In this document: positions 1 to 8,207 of the stretch, one piece after another
Position numbering within the stretch: position 1 is the stretch's first letter
Layout: every line of letters begins with the position of its first letter
Assembly (NCBI GenBank): GCA_017940895.1
Contig: JAGAXM010000027.1
Location: 85,144 to 149,143, forward strand
Source of the DNA: Clostridiales bacterium
GTDB taxonomy: Bacteria > Bacillota > Clostridia > Saccharofermentanales > Saccharofermentanaceae
Length of the DNA stretch: 64,000 bases
Reading direction: 5' to 3'
The notes under the pieces: model-generated
Database searches by the model: none
What the model saw: only the letters and a program-made list of their open reading frames with translations
Told to the model about the DNA's origin: nothing
Position numbers and translations under genes: made by a program

Positions 1-2
1 GC

Positions 3-287
3 GTCTATGTGTCGCGCGTGCTGCTCGGTAACCGCAAGCTTTACGGCGTTACCAACGTCGGCTTAAGACCGACCGTCAACGATACCGAGAAGGTCGAGAC
101 CGCGGAGACTTTCATCTTCGACTTCGATGAGGAAATCTACGGCGCGAGGATCAAAGTGGAGCTTCTGTCGTTCGTAAGACCGGAAGTAAAATTCTCTTCG
201 ACGGATGAACTCGCAGCCCGGGTCGCGCAGGATAAAGAATCTGCAAAGACATGGCTTGCAAAAAATAGTATAATCTTCCTCGTATAA
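3..287 (+). CDS. ribF: Riboflavin kinase/FAD synthetase, C-terminal end (partial)
   Basis: This is the C-terminal part of a bifunctional enzyme that phosphorylates riboflavin to FMN and adenylates FMN to FAD in the cytoplasm. The gene begins before the window, so only about 94 residues of the riboflavin kinase domain are visible. They include the family blocks YGVTNVGLRPTV, ETFIFDFDEEIYG and RPEVKFSSTDEL, followed by the usual short helical tail and a TAA stop. The N-terminal FAD synthetase domain lies outside the window. The gene reads in the same direction as lgt, which begins 12 bases later. Family assignment is confident; the start cannot be seen. Confidence 0.93.
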   Translation, partial: VYVSRVLLGNRKLYGVTNVGLRPTVNDTEKVETAETFIFDFDEEIYGARIKVELLSFVRPEVKFSSTDELAARVAQDKESAKTWLAKNSIIFLV

Positions 288-299
288 CGAGGTATAAAT

Positions 300-1187
300 A
301 TGTGTGAAGTACGTTTTCCTTTTATAGGCATCACGATTCAGGTCGATCCTGTCGCTTTCAGGATAGGCACATTCGAGGTTTACTGGTACGGCATCCTGAT
401 CGCCGCTGCGATGATACTGTGCGGATGGCTTGCTGTCCGTCATTCAAAGTCCAACAAGTTCTCCGAAGATCTTGTATATGACGTTCTGCTCGTATCACTG
501 CCTTCTGCCATAATCGGTGCAAGACTTTACTATGTCTTCTGTGAGTGGGAATACTATTCGCAGGATATAAGACGCATATTCGACACAAGATCCGGCGGCC
601 TTGCCGTATACGGCGGCATCCTCGGTGCTGTCCTCGGTACATACATCATGTGCAGGATAAGAAAGATCCCTTTCTCCACAGTACTCGATTACTGCATCGT
701 TTATATCCCCTTAGGTCAGGCTATCGGCCGCTGGGGCAACTTCTTTAACCAGGAAGCATTCGGTACAACGACTACGCTTCCCTGGGGTATGACATCATCC
801 AAGATCTCACATTACCTCGAGACATACTGTCCCGACCTCGATTCTTCGATGCCCGTGCATCCGACTTTCCTTTATGAGTCCCTGTGCACGACGGCGATCT
901 TCCTTGTGTTGCTTCTGGCTGTACGCCCGAACAGCGAGAGAAGATTCGAGACAGCGAGCGTATACATGGTGCTCTACGGAATCGCAAGATTCTTCATCGA
1001 GGGACTTCGCACGGACTCTCTGTATTTGGGCTCATCCAACATCAGAACATCACAGCTTCTGTCGCTGATCTTAGTCTTCGGCGGCCTGGCGCTGATACTC
1101 GTTTCTCACCTTAAGGAATGGGAGATAATCCCGCTTCCCGAGAACGCTTTCGCCCGCAGGGAAGAGAAGAATAAGTCCAAGAAATAA
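300..1187 (+). CDS. lgt: Prolipoprotein diacylglyceryl transferase
   Basis: Lgt is an integral membrane enzyme that moves a diacylglyceryl group from phosphatidylglycerol to the lipobox cysteine of prolipoproteins, the first step of lipoprotein maturation. The 295-residue protein is of normal length and hydrophobic throughout. It shows the family motifs GGLAVYGGILG (about residues 99-109), GRWGNFFNQEAFG (about 143-155) and HPTFLYES. The ATG at 300 has a GAGGT ribosome site 7 bases upstream. Its TAA stop overlaps the ATG of the next gene by one base, so lgt and rodA are probably translationally coupled. The charged C-terminal tail (REEKNKSKK) is likely cytoplasmic. Confidence 0.96.
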   Translation: MCEVRFPFIGITIQVDPVAFRIGTFEVYWYGILIAAAMILCGWLAVRHSKSNKFSEDLVYDVLLVSLPSAIIGARLYYVFCEWEYYSQDIRRIFDTRSGGLAVYGGILGAVLGTYIMCRIRKIPFSTVLDYCIVYIPLGQAIGRWGNFFNQEAFGTTTTLPWGMTSSKISHYLETYCPDLDSSMPVHPTFLYESLCTTAIFLVLLLAVRPNSERRFETASVYMVLYGIARFFIEGLRTDSLYLGSSNIRTSQLLSLILVFGGLALILVSHLKEWEIIPLPENAFARREEKNKSKK

Positions 1188-2311
1188 TGCCGGGCAAATC
1201 AGGAATAGAGAAATTACGCAATACGCAGTATTTTCGTAAGGTCGACTACTATCTTATAGTGCCGATCTTCCTTATTACTGTCATAGGTCTCTACGTTCTT
1301 AACAACGTATTGAGCGACGGCTTCGAAGCGTACCCGAACAACTTCTACAGGCAGGTAGGCGCTGCCATCGTCGGCATGGCGATCACGGCTTTCCTGTGCG
1401 TAATGGATACGCAGATACTCCGTGCTTTCGGATGGGCGATCTACGGCGTGTCGCTGTTCCTGCTGATACTGGTCCCGATCGACGGCTACGACCTGTCGTG
1501 GAAATGGGGCGCGGACTCCTGGCTCAACCTGCCTGTTATCGGTAACTTCCAGCCGTCCGAACTTATGAAGATCGGTCTTGCGATGGCGGCTGCGGATATA
1601 TTCGAGCAGATATCCGTCAAGAAGGTATCGCTTCTTAAGGGTCTGGGCTTATTGGCGCTCACATACGGTCCGCCGATGCTCCTTATCTTAAGCCAGCCTG
1701 ACTTCGGTACGGCGATGGTTATCGTATTCTCGTTCGTATGTATCGTCTTCGTATGGGGACTTAAGTACAGATACTTCCTTCTCGCGGCATCGGGCGTTAT
1801 CGTTCTCGGCATTCCGTTCATCTGGAATTTCTACCTTAAGGACTATCAGAAAAAGAGAATCCTCTCGCTCGTCTTCGAGGGTACTGACCCCGAGTCAGAG
1901 TGGAACCTCGTTCAGTCAAAGGCGGCTATCGCTTCGGGAGGTCTGTCCGGCAACCACACGGGTATCCTCGTTAAGGTTCCGGTTAAGGAGAGTGACTTTA
2001 TCTTCTCCGCGACTTCGGAGCACCTGGGCTTCATCGGCACGACAGCGCTTATCCTGCTGGCGTTCTTCTTCCTGTGTCGCTGTCTTTTCGTAGCGGCGCA
2101 TGCTTCGCGTCCGGCGTATTCGTATATGATCGTAGGTCTCACGGCTTCGTTTGCTTTCCACTACATCGAGAACATGGGTATGGCGGTAGGACTGCTTCCC
2201 ATCACGGGTATCCCGCTGCCGTTCGTAAGCTACGGCGGTACGGCCATGCTCGTTAACTACATCTCGTTCGGAATTATACTTAATATCTCCATGGAGCTTA
2301 AAGACGCGTAA
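1187..2311 (+). CDS. rodA: SEDS peptidoglycan polymerase, RodA type
   Basis: SEDS proteins are membrane peptidoglycan glycosyltransferases that work with a class B penicillin-binding protein; RodA acts in side-wall elongation and FtsW in division. The 374-residue protein has about ten membrane segments. It carries the family blocks QPSELMKIG (about residues 122-130), SQPDFGTAM (about 168-176) and, near the C-terminus, GLLPITGIPLPFVSYGG. RodA is preferred over FtsW because the protein is short at both ends and sits beside lgt rather than in a mur/fts cluster, but the distinction is not certain. The start overlaps the lgt stop. Confidence 0.9.
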   Translation: MPGKSGIEKLRNTQYFRKVDYYLIVPIFLITVIGLYVLNNVLSDGFEAYPNNFYRQVGAAIVGMAITAFLCVMDTQILRAFGWAIYGVSLFLLILVPIDGYDLSWKWGADSWLNLPVIGNFQPSELMKIGLAMAAADIFEQISVKKVSLLKGLGLLALTYGPPMLLILSQPDFGTAMVIVFSFVCIVFVWGLKYRYFLLAASGVIVLGIPFIWNFYLKDYQKKRILSLVFEGTDPESEWNLVQSKAAIASGGLSGNHTGILVKVPVKESDFIFSATSEHLGFIGTTALILLAFFFLCRCLFVAAHASRPAYSYMIVGLTASFAFHYIENMGMAVGLLPITGIPLPFVSYGGTAMLVNYISFGIILNISMELKDA

Positions 2312-2354
2312 GAATGAGTATTACCATGCTCACGGTGTTGTTTTAAGTTCGGTA

Positions 2355-2383
2355 TTGCACAATGAATAATACTGTGTTATATT
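2355..2383 (+). promoter_or_regulatory. Predicted sigma-A promoter of the padR operon
   Basis: TTGCAC at 2355-2360 and TATATT at 2378-2383 are separated by 17 bases, close to the vegetative consensus. They lie about 50 bases upstream of the PadR gene. No terminator-like hairpin was seen between rodA and this site. Confidence 0.6.
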
Positions 2384-2432
2384 CAGAACCGTAGGGAAGA
2401 CCCGCACAAATTTCAAGAACAGGGGGATAGAT

Positions 2433-2750
2433 ATGAACAGTCAGTTCAAAAAAGGTGTGCTTGATTTGTGTGTGCTTACTATCCTGGCGAAAGGTGACAG
2501 CTACGGCTATGACGTAGCTGACACTCTTTCCGGGAAGATCCAGATGTCAGACGGAACGGTATATCCGATATTAAGGAAATTAGCATCAGACGGTTACGTA
2601 AGCACTTATCTCAAGGAATCACAGAACGGACCACCGCGTAAGTATTATCACTTAACGGATCTCGGCAGGCAGAAGCTTGACGCGGACAAGAAGGAATGGG
2701 ATGAGTTTACCAAAGCGGTAAAAGGAATATTGGAGGATGAGGACAAATGA
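2433..2750 (+). CDS. PadR-family transcriptional regulator
   Basis: This small winged-helix DNA-binding protein (105 residues) belongs to the PadR family, whose short members consist of the winged helix plus one dimerisation helix. The visible pattern is MNSQFKKGVLDLCVLTIL at the N-terminus, then GDSYGYDVADTL, GTVYPILRKLASDGYV and a wing ending PPRKYYHLTDLGRQKL. The C-terminal helix is acidic. A GGGGG ribosome site precedes the ATG. The gene overlaps the next by four bases (ATGA). PadR next to a DUF1700 membrane protein is a recurrent Clostridia and Bacilli arrangement in which PadR usually represses its own operon. That regulation is inferred here. Confidence 0.93.
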   Translation: MNSQFKKGVLDLCVLTILAKGDSYGYDVADTLSGKIQMSDGTVYPILRKLASDGYVSTYLKESQNGPPRKYYHLTDLGRQKLDADKKEWDEFTKAVKGILEDEDK

Positions 2751-3310
2751 CAAAGAAGGAATATCTTGACAAGCTCGCCAAGGAACTCGGTTCTATGTCT
2801 TACAACGATGTCAAAGACATATTGAGCGATATAGAGAATCATTTCGAGGAGAGTAAGATCGCGGGCAAGACCGAAGAGGAAGCCGCAGCGCAGTTGGGAG
2901 ATCCTTCCGAGCTCGCAGCTGATTACAAAGAGGGGATGACACTTCCCACAATCCTGAAGAAGAAAGAGCAGAAAGCGGCCGCGCCCAAGGCACAGGAGCC
3001 TACATCACAGACAGTATGCTTCGTATTGCTTATCACTCTTTTTGTAGCGATCCCCGCATGGGTCACTCTCCTGTTTATCATACTCGGGATCGTACTCAGT
3101 GAACTCGCAGTCGCTGCCGCAGCACTCGCATTGCTTATCACTTGCTGGTTCTACGGCCCGTTCCTCGCATCCGGTCTGTTATTCGGACTCGCACTGCTCT
3201 TCTTCGGAGTATTCGGATACGCGGTAACGTACTTCGCCATCAAGTACTTCGTACTCGGAACCAAGTGGTACATCGATTCGATGAAGAAGATCTGGAAGAA
3301 CGGAATCTGA
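2747..3310 (+). CDS. DUF1700/HAAS-type membrane protein
   Basis: The 187-residue protein has an N-terminal cytoplasmic helical domain of about 65 residues of the HAAS/DUF1700 type: it starts MTKKEYLDKLAKEL and contains a DIENHFEES block and a QLGDPSELAADYKEG block. Three to four hydrophobic segments follow (about residues 85-165) and then a short basic tail. Proteins of this type regularly follow a PadR regulator and are thought to sense envelope or membrane state, but no biochemical role is established. Start and stop overlap patterns indicate coupling to padR. Confidence 0.88.
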   Translation: MTKKEYLDKLAKELGSMSYNDVKDILSDIENHFEESKIAGKTEEEAAAQLGDPSELAADYKEGMTLPTILKKKEQKAAAPKAQEPTSQTVCFVLLITLFVAIPAWVTLLFIILGIVLSELAVAAAALALLITCWFYGPFLASGLLFGLALLFFGVFGYAVTYFAIKYFVLGTKWYIDSMKKIWKNGI

Positions 3311-3324
3311 GGGAGGATAAAGCA

Positions 3325-3561
3325 ATGAAGAAATCAGAGATCAAATTAATTATCTGCGGTATCGCTTCACTGGTTATCTCCGTGATTCTGGCGATCGTTA
3401 CGATCTTCGTGTTCATAGCCAATATCGGTATGGCAACTGACGTAGAGAAGATCGAGGGCGGATTCGAGGACATCCGCAACACCATCGAGAGTATGGCGGA
3501 AAGCTTTGACGACGGCATCGATGTCGATGTTGAAGTTCCCGAGATCGTAGTGGAGACATAA
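3325..3561 (+). CDS. Small single-pass membrane protein of the padR operon
   Basis: I do not recognise a family. The 78-residue protein has a short basic N-terminus (MKKSEIK), one strong membrane segment (about residues 8-34) and an acidic extracellular or cytoplasmic tail rich in Asp and Glu that ends VEVPEIVVET. The ATG at 3325 was chosen over a longer in-frame reading because AGGAGG lies 8 bases upstream, and because the upstream part would overlap the DUF1700 gene in another frame. It is the third gene of the PadR-DUF1700 operon, with 14 bases between stop and start, and probably shares its envelope-related role. Confidence 0.75.
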   Translation: MKKSEIKLIICGIASLVISVILAIVTIFVFIANIGMATDVEKIEGGFEDIRNTIESMAESFDDGIDVDVEVPEIVVET

Positions 3562-3625
3562 GGTAATATTTACCGAATGTTCACGAGTTAAGTAAGAAGC
3601 GTTTATCAAATTGAGTTTACAATGA

Positions 3626-3655
3626 GGCAGGTCCGTTCGGATCTGCCCATTTTAT
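3626..3655 (+). terminator. Hairpin with T-rich tail after the padR operon
   Basis: A 10-bp stem (3626-3635 with 3638-3647, one G-T pair) is followed by CATTTTAT. It ends 17 bases before the sucrose permease ATG, so it is either the padR operon terminator or a leader hairpin of the sucrose operon. The spacing fits both. Confidence 0.6.
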
Positions 3656-3671
3656 TTGCGAGGTGACGCTT

Positions 3672-5624
3672 ATGGATTACAGAAAATGCGCTTCGGAAAT
3701 ACTGGCGGGTATCGGGGGAAAAGGCAATCTTGTAAGCGCGGCTCACTGCGCGACCCGACTCCGACTGGTTATTGCCGATAACAGTAAGATGAGCAAAGAC
3801 ACTGTTGAGAATATTGATGGTGTTAAAGGAGTATTTGAATCAGCAGGACAGATTCAGATAATTATCGGAACCGGAACCGTTAATAAGGTCTATGACGAGT
3901 TCATCGACCTTGCAGGTGTCCAGGCTATGTCCAAGGAAGATGTTAAGCAGGCTGCCGCTTCGAAGGCTCCTGTATGGAAGAGAATTCTCAAGACGTTAGG
4001 TGATATATTCGTACCGATCATCCCGGCGATTGTCGCCACGGGTCTTCTTAACGGCCTGCTCGGAGGTCTTTCGAGAGCATTCCCGTCTATCACGGATCAT
4101 TATATCTACGCGCTACTTGATATGTTCTCGAATGCGGCTTTGACATTCCTGCCTATCCTTATCGCAGTAAGTGCTGCGAAGATCTTCAGAGGTAATGTCT
4201 ATCTCGGTGCTGTTATAGGAATGATCATGATCCACCCGAGCCTTGTCAACGCATGGACGGTGGCATCCGGTGCGGAGACTTCGACCCTGTGGTCGTGGTT
4301 CGGACTTTGGAATATTCAGAATACAGGTTATCAGGGACATGTTATCCCTGTCGTCATCGCGGTATGGCTCATGTGTAAGCTCGAGAACTGGCTGCATAAG
4401 CACGTTCCCGAGATGATCGACCTGTTCGTAACGCCGCTTGTAACTGTACTTGTAACGGGCTTCTTTACTCTGACTGTAATCGGTCCCATATTCGCACAGC
4501 TCGAGTCCTGGGTACTCATGGGTGCACAGTGGCTTATCACTATCCCGTTCGGTATCGGTGCATTCCTGATGGGCGCGGCTTATGCTCCTACGGTAGTAGC
4601 TGGTGTTCATCATATGTATAACGCGATCGAGGCTTCCATGATCGCGAATAACGGTCAGAATATCTGGATGCCTATCGCGACTGCTGCAAACGTTGCACAG
4701 GGTGCTGCAGCTCTCGCAGTAGCGTTGAAGACAAAGAATAAGAAGATCAAGTCCATGGCTCTTCCGGCTTCGCTCTCCGCGTTCCTCGGTATCACTGAGC
4801 CTGCCATCTTCGGCGTTAACGTAAGATTCGTAAGACCTTTCATCGCAGGTATGATCGGAGGCGCGGTCGGTGCGGCTGCAGGCTCCATCATGAATGTATA
4901 TGCGACTGCATACGGTGTTACGGGCGTATTCGGATTCCTGATCACAATGGACTGCACGGTCGGCTATCTTATTGATTTCGTTCTGGCGGCAGGCGTTGCT
5001 TTCGCTGTGTCCTGGTTCATGGGAATTCCTGAGGAAGCCGAGAACGGCGGCAAGAAGGCTGAGCCCGCGCTCGCTGTGGCTGCGGCTTCTGCAGGCGATG
5101 CTCCGGCTCCTGTTGCTCCTGCACAGGCTCCCGCTGCTTGCGATGCTCCTGCGAAGAACGAAGCGTCCGAGTTCATCATCGCTTCTCCCGTTAAGGGTAA
5201 GCTGATCGCACTCGAGGATGTTCCTGACGAGACTTTCGCGCAGGGCATATTGGGTCAGGGTGCTGCGGTCATTCCTTCCGAGGGCAAGGTGGTCGCTCCC
5301 GCTGACGGCGAGATAAGCTCCATTTTCGACACGAAGCACGCAGTCGGAATCACACTCGAGAACGGCGTGGAGATTCTCGTGCATGTAGGTATCAATACAG
5401 TCGAGATGAAAGGCAACGGCTTCGAGGCTTTCGTCAAGGAAGGCGATAAGGTCAAGAAGGGCCAGAAACTGGTCGAGTTCTCCATCGATAAGATCAAGGA
5501 AGCAGGCTATAAGACAGAGACTCCCGTCATCATCACGAATACTGATGATTATGCTTCCGTAGAGAAGATCGCTGATGACGGCGATATCGATGCACTCACG
5601 GATATTATCAAGGTAAGCAAATGA
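3672..5624 (+). CDS. Sucrose-type PTS permease, EIIBCA
   Basis: This membrane transporter imports a sugar, most likely sucrose, and phosphorylates it using phosphate passed from HPr. Domain order over 650 residues is EIIB (about 1-90, phosphocysteine C26 in AAHCATRLRLV), EIIC (about 105-455, roughly ten membrane segments), an Ala/Pro-rich linker (about 460-500) and EIIA of the glucose type (about 505-650, active His571 in VHVGINTVEMKG, with the partner His in KHAVGITLENG). The ATG at 3672 is preferred over the in-frame GTG at 3663 because GAGGTGA lies just before it. The sucrose assignment rests on the overlapping downstream sucrose-6-phosphate hydrolase/fructokinase. A trehalose or other beta-fructoside specificity is less likely. 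Confidence 0.9.
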   Translation: MDYRKCASEILAGIGGKGNLVSAAHCATRLRLVIADNSKMSKDTVENIDGVKGVFESAGQIQIIIGTGTVNKVYDEFIDLAGVQAMSKEDVKQAAASKAPVWKRILKTLGDIFVPIIPAIVATGLLNGLLGGLSRAFPSITDHYIYALLDMFSNAALTFLPILIAVSAAKIFRGNVYLGAVIGMIMIHPSLVNAWTVASGAETSTLWSWFGLWNIQNTGYQGHVIPVVIAVWLMCKLENWLHKHVPEMIDLFVTPLVTVLVTGFFTLTVIGPIFAQLESWVLMGAQWLITIPFGIGAFLMGAAYAPTVVAGVHHMYNAIEASMIANNGQNIWMPIATAANVAQGAAALAVALKTKNKKIKSMALPASLSAFLGITEPAIFGVNVRFVRPFIAGMIGGAVGAAAGSIMNVYATAYGVTGVFGFLITMDCTVGYLIDFVLAAGVAFAVSWFMGIPEEAENGGKKAEPALAVAAASAGDAPAPVAPAQAPAACDAPAKNEASEFIIASPVKGKLIALEDVPDETFAQGILGQGAAVIPSEGKVVAPADGEISSIFDTKHAVGITLENGVEILVHVGINTVEMKGNGFEAFVKEGDKVKKGQKLVEFSIDKIKEAGYKTETPVIITNTDDYASVEKIADDGDIDALTDIIKVSK

Positions 5625-7897
5625 GTGAATGGAGACAAAAACTGCATATAGAGCCGCCGCAGGGATGGCTTAACGATCCCAACGGTCTGTGCTTCTATTC
5701 GGGCAAATACCATGTGTACTTCCAGTATGCTCCCGACTCCGCTTCCGGCGGGGGAAGGAAATGCTGGGGTCACATGGAGTCACCGGATCTTCTGTCATGG
5801 GAATATACGGGGATCGTAATGGAGCCCGATATCCCGGAGGACAGTAATGGTGTCTATTCCGGATGTGCCGTAGTTGATGAAGGAAAGCTTCACATATTCT
5901 ATACGGGCAACGTTAAGAAGCCCGGAGATTATGATTATATCAACGAGGGCCGTGAAGCCAACCAGATACACGTGGTGACGGACGATCCTCGTGTGCTTAA
6001 CGGGAAGAATATAATCCTTAGAAATCCCGATTATCCCGATTACTGCTCCTGCCATGTAAGAGATCCCAAGGTGTGGATCGAAGACGGCGTGTGGAAGATG
6101 GTGCTCGGTGCGAGGACCCGGGATTCCAAGGGTCTCGTTCTCTACTATGAAGGAGACGGACCGGAGAACTTCAAGTTCGTTAAGACTTATGAGGTCCCGG
6201 ACTTCGGATACATGTGGGAGTGTCCCGATCTGTTCTTCGTTGAGGGCAGAAGTTTCCTCGGGCTGTCGCCGCAGGGTTTGCCGCATGAAGAGTTTATTAA
6301 TCAGAATGTCTACAGTTCAGGTTACTTTAAGCTTAATGAAGATAAGTTAAGTGACTTCGAGGAGTTCGATCACGGATTCGATTTCTATGCTCCGCAGACA
6401 TTCGAGACGCCGGACGGAAGAAGGCTTCTGATCGGCTGGATGGGAATAGGTGATATTCCTTACAGTAATCCGACGACGGAACTCGGGTGGCAGCATTGTC
6501 TTACTTTGCCTCGTGTGTTAAGTGTCGCTGATGACGGCGGCATCTGCCAGAACCCGATAGATGAGTTGGTTAATCTTCGTTCTTCGCGCATCAGGTGTGC
6601 GGCAGGGCAGAAGACGGAGCTTACTTTGCCGTGCGATATCGTGATCCGTGATCAGGACTTCACGCGTGCATCCTTCGGAGGCTTCGAGATCACTGTCGGT
6701 GACGGTGCCGCAGTCCTTAAGTTCGTTGAGGGCAAAGGCTGGGGATACGGGCGTGATATAAGAAGGGTCCGTATCGGTCAGTTCAACGATATGAGGATAA
6801 TCCTCGATACATCTTCGGTCGAGATCTATATCAACGGCGGCAGATTCGTCTTAAGCTCGAGATTCTATCCGGATGCGGATGTTACATTCGAGTGTGATGC
6901 CAAGGCGACCGTCTATATGCTCGGTGATAAGCCGATGAAGCTGGTCGCGATCGGCGAGGCTCTTATCGATTTTATTCCCGATAAGACAGGTTGTTCGTTC
7001 GATCAGGTCACGGCGTTCGCACCAAAGCTCGGAGGCGCTCCCGCGAATGTGTGCGGCGCGTTCTCGAGGCTTACCGGTAAGTCCGCGATCTTAACGAAGT
7101 TGGGTAAAGATCCGTTCGGCGATAAGATTCTTAAGGAGCTCGGCGAAGCGGGTATCGATACATCCGATGTTATACAGACCGATGAGGCGAATACGGCGCT
7201 CGCATTCGTAAGCCTTGAGGAAAACGGCAACAGGACTTTCTCATTCTACAGGAATCCTTCTGCGGATATGCTGCTTAAAGATTCCGAGATCCGTGACGAT
7301 ATGTTCGAAGACATTTTCGCACTTCATTTCTGCAGCGTGTCCCTGGGCGATTTCCCGATGAAGGATGCGCACAGGAGGGCAATAGAGAAGGCGCGTGCCA
7401 AGGGTGCGCTTATAAGCTTCGATCCGAATCTTCGATTCCCGCTGTGGAAGACCGAAGAGGATCTTCGTGCGGCGGTAAAGGAGTTCATACCAAAGGCCGA
7501 CATACTGAAGCTGTCTGATGAGGAGATAGAGTTCATTACGGGCAAGACTGATATTAAGGATGCTGCGGATGAGCTTTTCGAACAGGGCGTGAAGCTTATC
7601 GTTTACACGAGAGGCAAGGACGGTGCCATGCTCATGACACGTAACGCTTCGGGACAGGCGGAAGGCGTCGCGGCCAAGGCTGTGGATACGACGGGCGCGG
7701 GAGATGCTTATATCGGATCGCTTCTGTGGTACCTGAAGTCCATAGGCGTGACCGTGAAGGATCTGCCGGAGCTGACCGAAGATGAGCTTACGCAGGGGGC
7801 GGCATTCGCGAACAGGTACTGCGCCGTGACGATCACGAAGCCCGGGGCGATACCGTCGTACCCGTCATTACAGGAATTTAAGAATATTTACAAATAG
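5621..7897 (+). CDS. Fused sucrose-6-phosphate hydrolase (GH32) and PfkB fructokinase
   Basis: One 758-residue reading frame joins two enzymes that act in sequence on imported sucrose-6-phosphate. Residues 1 to about 435 form a GH32 beta-fructosidase with nucleophile D19 in GWLNDPNG, transition-state stabiliser D148 in HVRDPKVW and acid/base E200 in WECPDLF. Residues from about 439 form a PfkB sugar kinase starting KLVAIGEALIDF, with GGAPANVCGAFSRL and the catalytic block DTTGAGDA (base D695). No stop or frame break separates them. An internal ATG at 6935 has no evident ribosome site. The gene overlaps the permease by four bases. The expected products are glucose-6-phosphate and fructose-6-phosphate from one polypeptide. 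Confidence 0.92.
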   Translation: MSEWRQKLHIEPPQGWLNDPNGLCFYSGKYHVYFQYAPDSASGGGRKCWGHMESPDLLSWEYTGIVMEPDIPEDSNGVYSGCAVVDEGKLHIFYTGNVKKPGDYDYINEGREANQIHVVTDDPRVLNGKNIILRNPDYPDYCSCHVRDPKVWIEDGVWKMVLGARTRDSKGLVLYYEGDGPENFKFVKTYEVPDFGYMWECPDLFFVEGRSFLGLSPQGLPHEEFINQNVYSSGYFKLNEDKLSDFEEFDHGFDFYAPQTFETPDGRRLLIGWMGIGDIPYSNPTTELGWQHCLTLPRVLSVADDGGICQNPIDELVNLRSSRIRCAAGQKTELTLPCDIVIRDQDFTRASFGGFEITVGDGAAVLKFVEGKGWGYGRDIRRVRIGQFNDMRIILDTSSVEIYINGGRFVLSSRFYPDADVTFECDAKATVYMLGDKPMKLVAIGEALIDFIPDKTGCSFDQVTAFAPKLGGAPANVCGAFSRLTGKSAILTKLGKDPFGDKILKELGEAGIDTSDVIQTDEANTALAFVSLEENGNRTFSFYRNPSADMLLKDSEIRDDMFEDIFALHFCSVSLGDFPMKDAHRRAIEKARAKGALISFDPNLRFPLWKTEEDLRAAVKEFIPKADILKLSDEEIEFITGKTDIKDAADELFEQGVKLIVYTRGKDGAMLMTRNASGQAEGVAAKAVDTTGAGDAYIGSLLWYLKSIGVTVKDLPELTEDELTQGAAFANRYCAVTITKPGAIPSYPSLQEFKNIYK

Positions 7898-7911
7898 GAG
7901 GACAACAAAAA

Positions 7912-8172
7912 ATGAAGCAGTTCGAGTACACGATCAAGGATCCCGTAGGTATTCACGCACGTCCCGCCGGACTTCTCGGCAAGAAGGCGAAGGAGTTCGA
8001 AGGCACGGTCGTAACTATCGAGAAGGGCGACAAGTCCGCAGCGGCTACTAAGCTTATGGCGCTGATGGGACTCGGCGTTAAGTGCGGCGATACCGTTACG
8101 ATCAAGATCGAGGGCGGCGACGAGGATGCGGCTGCAGCTGCCATCGAGGCTTTCCTGAACGAGAATCTCTGA
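7912..8172 (+). CDS. ptsH: Phosphocarrier protein HPr
   Basis: HPr carries phosphate from Enzyme I to the sugar-specific EIIA domains. The 86-residue protein has active His15 in GIHARPAG and normal family length. In Bacillus-type HPr the regulatory serine (Ser46) sits in a KSIMGVMSLG context. Here the corresponding stretch reads TKLMALMGLG, placing Lys (or Thr, depending on a one-residue shift) where the serine belongs. HPr kinase/CcpA-type control through this protein is therefore doubtful. A strong AGGAGG precedes the ATG. The gene lies 14 bases after the sucrose enzyme and 35 before ptsI. Confidence 0.95.
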   Translation: MKQFEYTIKDPVGIHARPAGLLGKKAKEFEGTVVTIEKGDKSAAATKLMALMGLGVKCGDTVTIKIEGGDEDAAAAAIEAFLNENL

Positions 8173-8207
8173 TTATCAGATAATCACCTTCGATAAGGAG
8201 GATACCT

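Noticed and set aside
4113..5384. A 423-codon open frame on the minus strand opposite the sucrose permease
   Set aside because: The translation is rich in Arg, Ser and Cys with no domain, and it mirrors the well-supported permease; it is a codon-bias shadow.
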